This document shows, piece by piece, positions 1 to 7,188 of a stretch of 35,480 nt of DNA. The stretch comes from Thermoplasmata archaeon (lineage in GTDB: Archaea > Thermoplasmatota > Thermoplasmata > Lutacidiplasmatales > UBA184). The notes under the pieces are model-generated. The model was not told the DNA's origin and searched no databases. It was given only the letters and a program-made list of their open reading frames with translations. How positions within the stretch are numbered: the first letter of the stretch is position 1; each line of letters starts with the position of its first letter. The position numbers were made by a program, and so were the translations under genes. The stretch is from the NCBI GenBank assembly GCA_021790425.1, contig JAJYEA010000019.1:1-35480 (forward strand), in the 5' to 3' direction.

Positions 1-530
1 GCGAGACCGTCGCCGTCTTCGGATGCGGTGGCGTGGGGCTCAACGCGGTGCAGTCGGCCGTCGCCTTCGGCGCCATGGTGATCGCGGTGGACATCGACGA
101 CCGCAAGCTCGCCCTGGCGAAGCGCCTCGGCGCGGCGGAGGTCGTCAATTCCAGTTCGGGTGAGACAGCCAAGAAGATCCGGGGACTGACGGGCGGCGGG
201 GTCGATGCCGCTTTCGAGGTCGTCGGACGGCCCGACGTCCTCCAGACGGCCTTCGATTCGGTCCGCACCGGCGGTCGCCTCGTGACCGTGGGCTACAGCG
301 AGCAGGAATGGCCGCTCAAGGTGAGCCGGGTGATGTTCCGGGAGATCTCGGTGCTGGGCTCGCTGGGCTGCCGCTCGGCCGAGTACCCGGTGATCCTGCG
401 CCTCGTGGAGCAGGGACGTCTCCAGCTCGAGCCCCTCATCTCGTCCAAGCTCCGTCTCGAGCAGGTGAACGAAGCGCTCGAGAACCTCGAGAAGGGGACC
501 GTGCTCGGACGCCAGGTCGTCGTCTTCTGA
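1..530 (+). CDS. Zinc-type alcohol dehydrogenase, C-terminal part (partial; possible 6-hydroxycyclohexenecarbonyl-CoA dehydrogenase)
   Basis: The gene enters from the left edge; its frame starts at base 3, so about 176 C-terminal residues are visible. It opens in the Rossmann NAD(P)-binding fold with a GCGGVG glycine motif, followed by an acidic residue at the end of the second strand (AVDIDD) as in NAD-preferring medium-chain dehydrogenases. The zinc-binding N-terminal half lies outside the window. It stops 2 bp before a dienoyl-CoA-hydratase-like gene, so the two are surely co-transcribed. In known benzoyl-CoA clusters a zinc alcohol dehydrogenase (Had) oxidises 6-hydroxycyclohex-1-ene-1-carbonyl-CoA next to dch and the reductase genes. 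Family membership is seen; the Had role is inferred from context only, and any other secondary alcohol dehydrogenase would look the same here. Confidence 0.85.
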   Translation, partial: ETVAVFGCGGVGLNAVQSAVAFGAMVIAVDIDDRKLALAKRLGAAEVVNSSSGETAKKIRGLTGGGVDAAFEVVGRPDVLQTAFDSVRTGGRLVTVGYSEQEWPLKVSRVMFREISVLGSLGCRSAEYPVILRLVEQGRLQLEPLISSKLRLEQVNEALENLEKGTVLGRQVVVF

Positions 531-532
531 CC

Positions 533-1291
533 ATGCTGGACCGGTCCTCCCACGCGGGCATCACCACGCTCGCCCTGGAGCGCCGCCCGCTCAACATCCT
601 GAACGGGGAGCTCATGGGCCACCTCACCCACGCGCTCGAGGACCTTTCCCAGGACCCCGAGACGCGGGTGGTCGCCCTGACATCGAAGGTGGAAGGGGTC
701 TTCAGCGCGGGGGCGGACGTCCGCGAACACCTCCCGGGCGCGGACCGGGAGATGATCGGACGGTTCGTCACCCTGTGCGACCGCATCGTGACCTACCCGA
801 AGCCGACCATCGCGGTCGTGAACGGGAAGTGCCTGGGCGGAGGGATGGAGCTCGCCCTCTCCTGCGACTTCGTAATCGCTTCGGATGCATCCACGTTCGG
901 ACAGCCCGAGATCGCCGTGGGAGTCTTTCCCCCGGTCGGGGCATCGCTCTACCCCCGGGTCTCCGGGCTGAAGGCCGCCTACCGCATGAACCTCGACCCC
1001 CGCCCGATCACCGCGGCGGAAGCGCTCCGGATGGGGTTCGTGACCGCGGTCGTACCGCCCGGGGAAGTCGATGCCGCGGCCAACGAGCTCGCCGCGACCC
1101 TGGCCAAGTCGAGCCTGGCCGTCTACCAGCGGGCCAAGCGGGCGATCCTGGAAGGGCTGGCCCTGCCCTGGGCCCAAACCATGGACCGGGCCTCCCGGAT
1201 CTACCTCGAGGACCTGATGGCGACCGAGGACGCCGCCGAGGGTCTCCACGCGTTCCTCGAGAAGCGATCCCCCCACTGGAAGGACCGCTAG
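533..1291 (+). CDS. dch: Crotonase-family hydratase, cyclohexa-1,5-dienecarbonyl-CoA hydratase-like (Dch)
   Basis: This 252-residue protein starts at the ATG 2 bp after the upstream dehydrogenase stop and has the normal length for a crotonase. It carries the oxyanion-hole segments FSAGAD (57-62) and CLGGGMELA (100-108). A FGQPEIAVGVFPP stretch (122-134) and a C-terminal ATEDAAEGL...FLEKR segment closely resemble, from memory, the Dch/BamR hydratases that add water to the diene product of benzoyl-CoA reductase. The usual crotonase catalytic glutamates are not obvious beyond E127 in that stretch. Its neighbours, a zinc dehydrogenase upstream and a benzoyl-CoA reductase operon convergent downstream, support this function. 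The ring-opening hydrolase Oah is not in the window and may lie to the left. A generic enoyl-CoA hydratase is the alternative. Confidence 0.8.
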   Translation: MLDRSSHAGITTLALERRPLNILNGELMGHLTHALEDLSQDPETRVVALTSKVEGVFSAGADVREHLPGADREMIGRFVTLCDRIVTYPKPTIAVVNGKCLGGGMELALSCDFVIASDASTFGQPEIAVGVFPPVGASLYPRVSGLKAAYRMNLDPRPITAAEALRMGFVTAVVPPGEVDAAANELAATLAKSSLAVYQRAKRAILEGLALPWAQTMDRASRIYLEDLMATEDAAEGLHAFLEKRSPHWKDR

Positions 1292-1300
1292 GACCGGTCC

Positions 1301-1318
1301 CCGGGGCGGCCGCCCCGG
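1301..1318. terminator. GC-rich palindrome between convergent dch and bcrC genes
   Basis: A perfect 18-bp palindrome (CCGGGGCGGCCGCCCCGG) fills most of the 36 bp between the two convergent stop codons. It could fold in both transcripts. No T-tract follows, so it is either a 3'-end-stabilising or weak terminator structure; function is inferred from position. Confidence 0.5.
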
Positions 1319-1327
1319 AGGAGGGGC

Positions 1328-2479
1328 TCAGTCGAAGAGGATGGACTCGGTGAAGGTCTCCACCATCGTCCGGGCGTTCTCGAAGCTCGACATCGACTCC
1401 TCGTACTCGATGTGCAGGTAGGGGATGCCGGCCTTGTCGAGCGCCGCCTTCCCGATCATGTAGTCGTAGAGGGCCGGCTCGCAGAACTTCGGGGAGGTGA
1501 AGATGACCCCCTCGATCCCGAGGCGCTGGGTCTTCGAGAGCAGGTCCGCCTGCTTGTCGACGGTGGGGTGGAAGCGCACGGTCATGGGCTCCAGGTTCTG
1601 GACGTATCCTTGGGCGAGGGCCAGGAGGGGGTCGGCCGATCGGGGGTCCATCTGGCCGAGCCAGCGCTCGCCGACGAGCGCCTCATCCTGGATCACGTAG
1701 CATCCGGCCTCCTCGACCGACTTCATCAGGGGGAGGGGCGGTTGCTCGCAGAAGTTGCCCAGCACGAGGACCCGGACCCCGTCCTTGGAGCGTGATTCCC
1801 GCGCACGAACCCCGGTGAGATACGACTCCAGCATCTCGACGTAGGTCTCGACGGGGAGGGTGGCCCCCGCGCGGAGGGCGGCATAGAACTCCGTGTAGGG
1901 CACGACCCACGGCGTGTTCTTCCGGATCGCGAGGAGCTCCTCTTGGAGCGCGCGCTTGCGGTTGAAGAGCACCATGCTCTTCCGCAGCGCCTCGGTCTCG
2001 AGCTTGTGCCCGCCCGCCGCCACCATGCGCTCGGCCAGGCGTAGGTACTCCCCGCGGAGGTACTCCGCCGCGTGGGCGGAGGTGTTGTTGATGGGGTAGT
2101 GGAGGTACTCGATCGAGCGGTTCGGGAGATTGCGCTGGGTGATCCCGGAGAGGTTCCGGGCGACATCGCAGATGTTCGAGAAGACGAGCACGTCCATCAT
2201 GTCGAGGTTGCCCTGGAGCCCGAGCTGGAAGACGCTCCGGCTGATGGAACAGACGAAGCTCTGCGTGTGGGCGGTCGCCATATCGAGCCCCACCCGGCCC
2301 GAAGCTCCGAGGATCCCCACCGGGAGGTATCCCATCGCATGGGCGACCTCGGAGGGGAAGTAGACCGGGAAGTACCCGACCGCGGGGCGGCCGTGCTGCT
2401 TCTTCCAATCGGCCACCGTCGCGTAGGTCACGTACGAGTCGTCCATGACCCGGGCGAAGGTATCGAGGGGCTCGCTCAT
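1328..2479 (-). CDS. bcrC: Benzoyl-CoA reductase, catalytic subunit of BcrC/BzdN type
   Basis: This 383-residue protein belongs to the 2-hydroxyacyl-CoA dehydratase D-component / benzoyl-CoA reductase family. Its cysteines at C77, C104 (NICDVARN) and C333 (SPKFCEPALYDY) sit where this family binds an iron-sulfur cluster. Length fits BcrC/BzdN. It is the last gene of a four-gene operon, and its ATG overlaps the preceding ATPase stop by 4 nt (ATGA), implying translational coupling. In the enzyme, this subunit and the BcrB-like partner form the catalytic module that reduces the aromatic ring of benzoyl-CoA with electrons pushed by the ATPase module. The presence of two different ATPases argues for benzoyl-CoA reductase over 2-hydroxyglutaryl-CoA dehydratase. 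The exact substrate cannot be proven from sequence. Confidence 0.82.
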   Translation of the reverse strand: MSEPLDTFARVMDDSYVTYATVADWKKQHGRPAVGYFPVYFPSEVAHAMGYLPVGILGASGRVGLDMATAHTQSFVCSISRSVFQLGLQGNLDMMDVLVFSNICDVARNLSGITQRNLPNRSIEYLHYPINNTSAHAAEYLRGEYLRLAERMVAAGGHKLETEALRKSMVLFNRKRALQEELLAIRKNTPWVVPYTEFYAALRAGATLPVETYVEMLESYLTGVRARESRSKDGVRVLVLGNFCEQPPLPLMKSVEEAGCYVIQDEALVGERWLGQMDPRSADPLLALAQGYVQNLEPMTVRFHPTVDKQADLLSKTQRLGIEGVIFTSPKFCEPALYDYMIGKAALDKAGIPYLHIEYEESMSSFENARTMVETFTESILFD

Positions 2480-3273
2480 GCGGCTCCCCCCGTCTTCTTC
2501 TGCAGGCGCTGGTGACCCAGGTAGGCGGCGCCCACCGCGGCCGCATAGTAGAGCTCCGGAGCGGCGTTGAGCTTCCCTCCCATCTTCTCCTCGAACGCCT
2601 TGACGAAGGCCGGGTTCTCGACGAGGCCGCCCGTGAGCGTGACCTCCGGTTCGATCCCGACCTGCTTGAGCGTGAGGAGCACGCGGCCCACGACCGACTG
2701 GTGGGCCCCCATGAGGATGTCCTCGAGGGGGACCTCCTGGGTGATGAGGTTGATGACCTCGGACTCCGCGAGCACGGAGCACACGGTGGAGATCGCGACG
2801 GGGTTCGTGGCCCGGAGCGCGGTGCTCCCCAGGTTGTCGAGGTTGATCTGCGAGTAGAAGGCGATCTTCTCGAGGAACCCTCCGCCCCCGGCGGCGCACT
2901 TCTCGGTCGCTCGGAACTTGAGCACCTTTCCCCGTTCGTTGATCTTCGAGGCCCGGGCGCTCCCGGCCCCGACGTCCAGGACGCACTTGGTGTTCGGGAA
3001 GAAGAAGCGGGCTCCTCGTGCGGTGGCGGTGATGTCCGTGATGCTCAGGTCCCGGTGCTCGACCCGGTACCGTCCGAATCCCGTCGCGGCGAGATACTGG
3101 ATGTCCTTGGCCTCGAGGTGGGCCGCCGCGAGCGCCCCTTTGTAGGACTCCTCCATCGCGGCCGCGAAATTGTATCCGGTGGTGGCCCGGGCCGTGCCCA
3201 GGAGCTTCTTTCCATCCTCCAGGATCGCCACGCGCGTGCTGCGGGTCCCGATGTCCATCCCTGCGGTGATCAT
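2476..3273 (-). CDS. bcrD: Benzoyl-CoA reductase ATPase subunit, divergent (BcrD/BzdP-Q-like)
   Basis: This 265-residue ASKHA-fold ATPase belongs to the HgdC/BcrA/BcrD activator family. The phosphate-1 loop is MDIGTRSTR (6-14), followed by a TGFGRYR loop. The two cysteines that hold the intersubunit [4Fe-4S] cluster in this family are at C126 (EKCAAGGGG) and C165 (STVCSVLAE). The phosphate-2 motif reads DVGAGSA (100-106) instead of the usual DMGGQD of its partner, so this is the non-equivalent ATPase of a heterodimer. Start and stop codons overlap both neighbours by 4 nt (ATGA). The BcrA/BcrD naming of the two ATPases is tentative; the Azoarcus-type bzdP/bzdQ nomenclature may fit better because both subunits are short. 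Confidence 0.8.
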   Translation of the reverse strand: MITAGMDIGTRSTRVAILEDGKKLLGTARATTGYNFAAAMEESYKGALAAAHLEAKDIQYLAATGFGRYRVEHRDLSITDITATARGARFFFPNTKCVLDVGAGSARASKINERGKVLKFRATEKCAAGGGGFLEKIAFYSQINLDNLGSTALRATNPVAISTVCSVLAESEVINLITQEVPLEDILMGAHQSVVGRVLLTLKQVGIEPEVTLTGGLVENPAFVKAFEEKMGGKLNAAPELYYAAAVGAAYLGHQRLQKKTGGAA

Positions 3274-4091
3274 GCCGCCGCTACCTCCGCCCGCGGGGGA
3301 CTCGTAGCCTTCTCCATGGCGAAGATGGCGGCTCCCAGCGAGCCGCAGAACATGGTCTTGCCGTCGTGGTTGATCTTCTTCCCCAGCTGCTCCTCGAGCG
3401 CGCGCACCATCCCGGGGTTCAGGGAGACCCCTCCCGTGAAGGTGATGTCGGGCTCGATGCCGACCCGTCGGAGGAGCCCGATGGCGCGGGTGGCCATCGA
3501 GGCGTGGATCCCGTAGAGGACGTCCTCGAGCTTGTTGCCCCAGGCGAGCTGCTCCTGGGTCTCCGTCTCGGCGAAGACCGCGCAGGTGCTCGACACCTTG
3601 ACGGCGTTCGTCGACTTGAGGGAAAGCTCTCCGACATCCTTGAGCGCGAGGCCGAGCGCCCGCGCGGAGCCCTCGATGAAGCGGCCCGTGCCCGCCGCGC
3701 ACTTGTCGTTCATGGTGAAGTCCACGACCTCCCCGTGCTGGTTGATCCGGATGGCCTTGGTGTCCTGGCCGCCCATGTCGAGGACGGTGTGCGTCTGCGG
3801 GAAGAGGTTGTGGGCCCCCTTGGCGTGGCAGCTGATCTCGGTGACCTGGCTGTTCCCGAAGGTGATGCGGTAGCGCCCGTATCCCGTGCCCACCACGTAC
3901 GCCACGTCGCTCTCGTTCACACCGGCGTTCTGGAGCAGCAGGCCGTAAACCTTCTTCGTGGCCAGGACGATGTTCACCCCGGTCATGTCCACCGCGGTCG
4001 CGACCATGCGCCCGCGGTCGTCGACCAGGGTTCCCTTGGTGTAGGTCGACCCCGCATCGATCCCGGCGTAGTAGGAACGAGAGGCCTGCAT
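3270..4091 (-). CDS. bcrA: Benzoyl-CoA reductase ATPase subunit, canonical (BcrA/HgdC-like)
   Basis: This 273-residue ASKHA ATPase has phosphate-1 loop IDAGSTYTK (11-19), a TGYGRYR loop near 69-75, and the canonical DMGGQDTK phosphate-2 motif (105-112). Cluster-ligand cysteines are at C131 (DKCAAGTGRF) and C170 (SSTCAVFAE), matching the activator of 2-hydroxyglutaryl-CoA dehydratase. It starts 1 nt after the BcrB-like stop and ends overlapping the second ATPase gene. The pair should form a heterodimer with one shared [4Fe-4S] cluster that hydrolyses ATP to drive low-potential electron transfer into the catalytic subunits. It lacks the long extension of Thauera BcrA, so it is closer in size to the Azoarcus-type subunits. 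Confidence 0.85.
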   Translation of the reverse strand: MQASRSYYAGIDAGSTYTKGTLVDDRGRMVATAVDMTGVNIVLATKKVYGLLLQNAGVNESDVAYVVGTGYGRYRITFGNSQVTEISCHAKGAHNLFPQTHTVLDMGGQDTKAIRINQHGEVVDFTMNDKCAAGTGRFIEGSARALGLALKDVGELSLKSTNAVKVSSTCAVFAETETQEQLAWGNKLEDVLYGIHASMATRAIGLLRRVGIEPDITFTGGVSLNPGMVRALEEQLGKKINHDGKTMFCGSLGAAIFAMEKATSPPRAEVAAA

Positions 4092-4092
4092 C

Positions 4093-5361
4093 CTAGGCCA
4101 CCCCCTTCCGCAGCGCCAGGGTCTCGAAGAAGGCCTCCACGCGGTTCTTGATCTGGGCCTCGCTGTAGTAGCGCGGGTCCACGTGGTCGGATTCGATCAG
4201 AAGGGTCGGGATGTCCCGGTCCTTGGCCAGGTACTCCCGCATGTCCCCCTCCCCCATCGAGAAGGAGCGGCAACTCTTGATCGAGTGGATGACGACCCCA
4301 TCGGCGTGGTAGTCGCGGACGTACTTCTCCAAGAGCCTCGTACGCATCGGCATGTTCCAGTTGCAGTAGGCGTGGATCATGTACTCCGCGATGCTGTCGA
4401 AGGGGCGCTCGGGGTTCATCCGGAACGAGCCCGTGTCGACCATGCCCGCCACCTTGGGATAGGTCGAGGCAACCGCCCGGGCGTTGTTCTGCCGGAAGAG
4501 GTTCCAGAACTTCTTGAAGAAGGGGTAGTTGGGCACCCCTTCGAAGACCAGCCGGTAGCGCTCCTCGGCGGTCGGTCCGACGCCGCGGCTCGCCCGCTCC
4601 TTGAGCTCGTCGAGGAGGAACGCGTAGAAGTCCACCGCCTCCTGGGTCCCCCGGATGATCGTGATCGGGGCCATGTAGTAGATCGACTCGAAGTAGGCAT
4701 CGAAGGGGGTGGGGCGGAGCTTGCCCATCTCCACGACCTGCCCCCACAGGTCCCAGGCCTTGGCCGAGAGGGCGATCACTTCCTTGAACCGATTCTCGTC
4801 GAATCGCTTCCCGGACACCTTCTCCATCTCGGGGATCGCCTCTTGCAGCTGCGCGGAGACGTACTTCACGTCGTGGGGATCGACGTGACCATCGTATTCG
4901 CGCACGTAGGGGACATCGATCGTCAGGATCGGGGCACCGGTCTGGTAGTGGAGTTGCTCCCACCAGTGGATGTAGATCTGGCATCCCGAGTACGTCAGCA
5001 GGAGCACGTCGGGCTTGGGAAGGGCGCCGATGGCGGTCGAGGTGTTGTCCGTAGCGGCCGCCACGCCCATCTTCACGTACCCGCAGGCGTCCGTGGAATA
5101 CCCCTCTTCCTCGGCGAGCGCGATCAGCGGGGGGGCCCCGCCCCGGTAGGAGATGTTGAGCGAGGTGACCTCGGGATAGAGCGGAACGATGTCGAAGACG
5201 TTGAAGAACTCGATCGGATTCGCCATCACGAACCCGTAGCCGATCTTCTTCCCCTCCTTGTGGGCAGCGGTGAGAGATTGGAAGTAGCGCTTGGTGATCT
5301 CACCCTGAAGTCTCTTCGCCTTGTCAAGGGAGTCAAACGAGAGGCTGGCCTCCTGCGGCAT
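4093..5361 (-). CDS. bcrB: Benzoyl-CoA reductase, catalytic subunit of BcrB/BzdO type
   Basis: This 422-residue first gene of the operon is in the 2-hydroxyacyl-CoA dehydratase / benzoyl-CoA reductase family. Cysteines at C93 (STDACGYVK), C127 (YSGCQIY) and C364 (SIKSCRSFSMGEGDM) are candidate cluster ligands. The end follows the family pattern of a D-x-D-P-R motif before a final amphipathic helix. I chose the ATG at 5361 because a strong TATA box (5385-5394) lies about 28 nt upstream, giving a near-leaderless message; an upstream start at 5409 would lie before that TATA. With BcrC it should hold the benzoyl-CoA site. Gene order on the mRNA is B, ATPase, ATPase, C, unlike bcrCBAD of Thauera or bzdNOPQ of Azoarcus. 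Confidence 0.83.
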   Translation of the reverse strand: MPQEASLSFDSLDKAKRLQGEITKRYFQSLTAAHKEGKKIGYGFVMANPIEFFNVFDIVPLYPEVTSLNISYRGGAPPLIALAEEEGYSTDACGYVKMGVAAATDNTSTAIGALPKPDVLLLTYSGCQIYIHWWEQLHYQTGAPILTIDVPYVREYDGHVDPHDVKYVSAQLQEAIPEMEKVSGKRFDENRFKEVIALSAKAWDLWGQVVEMGKLRPTPFDAYFESIYYMAPITIIRGTQEAVDFYAFLLDELKERASRGVGPTAEERYRLVFEGVPNYPFFKKFWNLFRQNNARAVASTYPKVAGMVDTGSFRMNPERPFDSIAEYMIHAYCNWNMPMRTRLLEKYVRDYHADGVVIHSIKSCRSFSMGEGDMREYLAKDRDIPTLLIESDHVDPRYYSEAQIKNRVEAFFETLALRKGVA

Positions 5362-5384
5362 GGACTCACGGCCACCAAGCTGGG

Positions 5385-5394
5385 TAATTATATA
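5385..5394 (-). promoter_or_regulatory. TATA box of the benzoyl-CoA reductase operon
   Basis: The AT-rich stretch TATATAATTA (minus strand) stands out in GC-rich surroundings, about 28 nt upstream of the bcrB ATG at 5361. Transcription would begin around 5364, making the mRNA leaderless or nearly so. A second AT-rich pair (GTTTAAAC at 5447-5454, CTATAT near 5466) lies in the same divergent spacer with no assigned gene. Confidence 0.65.
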
Positions 5395-5572
5395 GGGTCT
5401 ATTCCGCACGCCCCCGATGAGGGCGATCTGTCGCTCGATCGGATGGTTTAAACACTATTGCAGTGCTATATCGGCACCGGCGCACCGCCCGCAACCCCCG
5501 CGCCCCGCACGCCACTCGCGAGGCCGCCTCGGAAGGTCGTCCCCTCTCCGGGGGTCCTCGCCATCCGATTCC

Positions 5573-5582
5573 GAAATATAGG
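5573..5582 (+). promoter_or_regulatory. TATA box and Shine-Dalgarno of the ammonia-lyase gene
   Basis: GAAATATAGG is centred about 39 nt before the ATG at 5617, predicting a start site near 5604 and a short leader. The leader contains GGGAGG at 5605-5610, 6 nt before the ATG. This decides the start at 5617 over longer in-frame options. Confidence 0.6.
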
Positions 5583-5616
5583 GGTACTGGCTCGGCGGAC
5601 CTACGGGAGGAACACG

Positions 5617-7158
5617 ATGACGGTCTTGGTGGATGGCCACTCTCTTCGGGTGGGGGACTTGGTCCGGGTGGCCCGGGAGAACGAGAGGGTCGAGCTGCAT
5701 CCCGAGGCCCTGGGGAGGATCCGGGCCTGCCGCGCCATGCTCGAGAAGAAGATCGCGGCCCACGAGATCATGTACGGGGTCAACACGGGGATCGGGGAGT
5801 TCTCCGAGGTGGTCCTGACCGACGACCAGGTGAAGGACTTCCAGCGGTATCTCATCTACAATCATTCGGCGGGGATCGGGGAGCCGGCGCCGATCGAACA
5901 CGTCCGGGCCGCGATGTTGCTGCGGGCCAACGTGCACGCGCACGGGAATTCCGGTTGCCGCCCGGAGATCACCCAGGCCTTCCTCGACATGCTCAACCAT
6001 GGAATCACCCCCGAGGTCTGCGTCAAGGGGTCCGTGGGGGCTTCCGGGGACCTCGCTCCCATGGCCCAGATCGCACTCTGTCTCCTCGGGGAGGGCCGGG
6101 TCCAGTACCAGGGCCGATGGATGCCCTCCCGCGAGGCCTTCCAGCAGGCGGGGATCCCGGTCCCGGGGCTCCAGGCCCGGGACGGCCTGGCCGCCATCAA
6201 CGGGTCGAACTTCCTCACCGGGATGAGCGCCCTGCTCCTCTACGATACCGACCGGTGGCTCCGGCAGGCGGAGATCGCCTGTGGCATGTCGCTCGAGGCC
6301 CTCAAGGCGAACATGAAGCCCTACACCCTGCGGCTCTTCCAGGCCCGTGGGTTCCCGGGGGGCGTACGGAGCGCCCGGGCGGTCCAGAAGGTTGTCCGGG
6401 GCGGCGACCTGGCCGAGGGTCGCCTGAAGGTGAAGGTGCAGGACGCCTACTCGATGCGGTCGTCCCCCAACATCATCGGGGCGGCCCATGACGCCGTGAA
6501 ATGGGCCCGCGAGCAGGTCGAGATCGAGATGAACGGCGTGGGCGACAACCCCCTCTTCTTCCCCGACGACAACACCCAGCTCTCCGGGGCCAACTTCCAG
6601 GGGACCCCCGTGGCCGTCCCGATGGACATGGTCGGGTCGGTGATCACCATGGTGTGCGTGCTCTCCGAGCGACGCATGAACCGTCTCAACAACCCGGCCC
6701 TCAGCGTCGGGCTGCCTCCCTTCCTGACCCAGAACCCCGGGATGTTCTCCGGGCTGATGCTGAGCCAGTACACCGCCGACATGCAGATCGTCGAGCAGCG
6801 CATCCTGTCGGTGCCCGCCTCCATCCAGAGCATCCCCGCCGCCGCGGACCAGGAGGACTTCGTATCGATGGGCATGAACACGGCCCTGAAGAACCTCCAG
6901 ATCCTCGACAATGCCTACGGGGTGCTCGGCATCGAGTTCCTGGCCGCGGCCCAGGCGCTGGACCTCCGGGAACGCTCGAAGGAGCCCTACGGATACGGGG
7001 AGGGGACCAACGCCGCCCGGAAGGTCATCCGGGACCACGTGGCCTTCCTTGACGTGGACCGGCCCCTCTTCACGGACCACAACGCCATGAAGGCGCTCGT
7101 CCGCTCGGGCGACATCCTCCGGGCCGTCGAGGCCCGGACCGGACCCCTCGACGCGTGA
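5617..7158 (+). CDS. MIO-dependent aromatic amino acid ammonia-lyase, histidine ammonia-lyase-like
   Basis: This 513-residue protein has the length of bacterial histidase and matches its numbering closely. Y53 (MYGVNTGIG), the MIO-forming A142-S143-G144, N195 (INGSNF), R281 (YSMRSSPN) and E413 (DQEDFVSMG) are all present. These lyases eliminate ammonia from histidine, phenylalanine or tyrosine using the self-made MIO electrophile. The selectivity pair reads N82-H83, where histidase has Ser-His and PAL has Phe-Leu, which favours a histidase-like pocket. However ANFQGTP (325-331) resembles PAL (NFQGTP) rather than histidase (NFHAEP), and QEDF replaces QEDH. No hutU, hutI or hutG lies in the window, and the gene is divergent from the benzoyl-CoA reductase operon. 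hutH is the default name, but substrate is open, so no symbol is given. Confidence 0.88.
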   Translation: MTVLVDGHSLRVGDLVRVARENERVELHPEALGRIRACRAMLEKKIAAHEIMYGVNTGIGEFSEVVLTDDQVKDFQRYLIYNHSAGIGEPAPIEHVRAAMLLRANVHAHGNSGCRPEITQAFLDMLNHGITPEVCVKGSVGASGDLAPMAQIALCLLGEGRVQYQGRWMPSREAFQQAGIPVPGLQARDGLAAINGSNFLTGMSALLLYDTDRWLRQAEIACGMSLEALKANMKPYTLRLFQARGFPGGVRSARAVQKVVRGGDLAEGRLKVKVQDAYSMRSSPNIIGAAHDAVKWAREQVEIEMNGVGDNPLFFPDDNTQLSGANFQGTPVAVPMDMVGSVITMVCVLSERRMNRLNNPALSVGLPPFLTQNPGMFSGLMLSQYTADMQIVEQRILSVPASIQSIPAAADQEDFVSMGMNTALKNLQILDNAYGVLGIEFLAAAQALDLRERSKEPYGYGEGTNAARKVIRDHVAFLDVDRPLFTDHNAMKALVRSGDILRAVEARTGPLDA

Positions 7159-7169
7159 ACGCCGGGGGT

Positions 7170-7185
7170 CGGGCCGGTGGGCCCG
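7170..7185. terminator. GC-rich hairpin between convergent ammonia-lyase and metK
   Basis: CGGGCC-GGTG-GGCCCG forms a 6-bp GC stem with a 4-nt loop inside the 30-bp gap between the two stop codons. No T-run follows on either strand. A terminator or 3'-end role is inferred from position. Confidence 0.45.
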
Positions 7186-7188
7186 CCC

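Noticed and set aside
1328-5361. 2-hydroxyglutaryl-CoA dehydratase instead of benzoyl-CoA reductase
   Set aside because: That enzyme uses one homodimeric ATPase, whereas two distinct ATPases and a Dch-like neighbour are seen here. It is not fully excluded as to substrate.
5455-7080. Long minus-strand reading frame opposite the ammonia-lyase gene
   Set aside because: It mirrors a well-supported gene, and its translation is Gly/Pro/Arg/His-rich without motifs. Long antisense frames are expected in GC-rich DNA.
5617-7158. Part of a histidine-utilisation (hut) operon
   Set aside because: No urocanase, imidazolonepropionase or formimino-glutamate gene is adjacent. The gene is monocistronic in this window.
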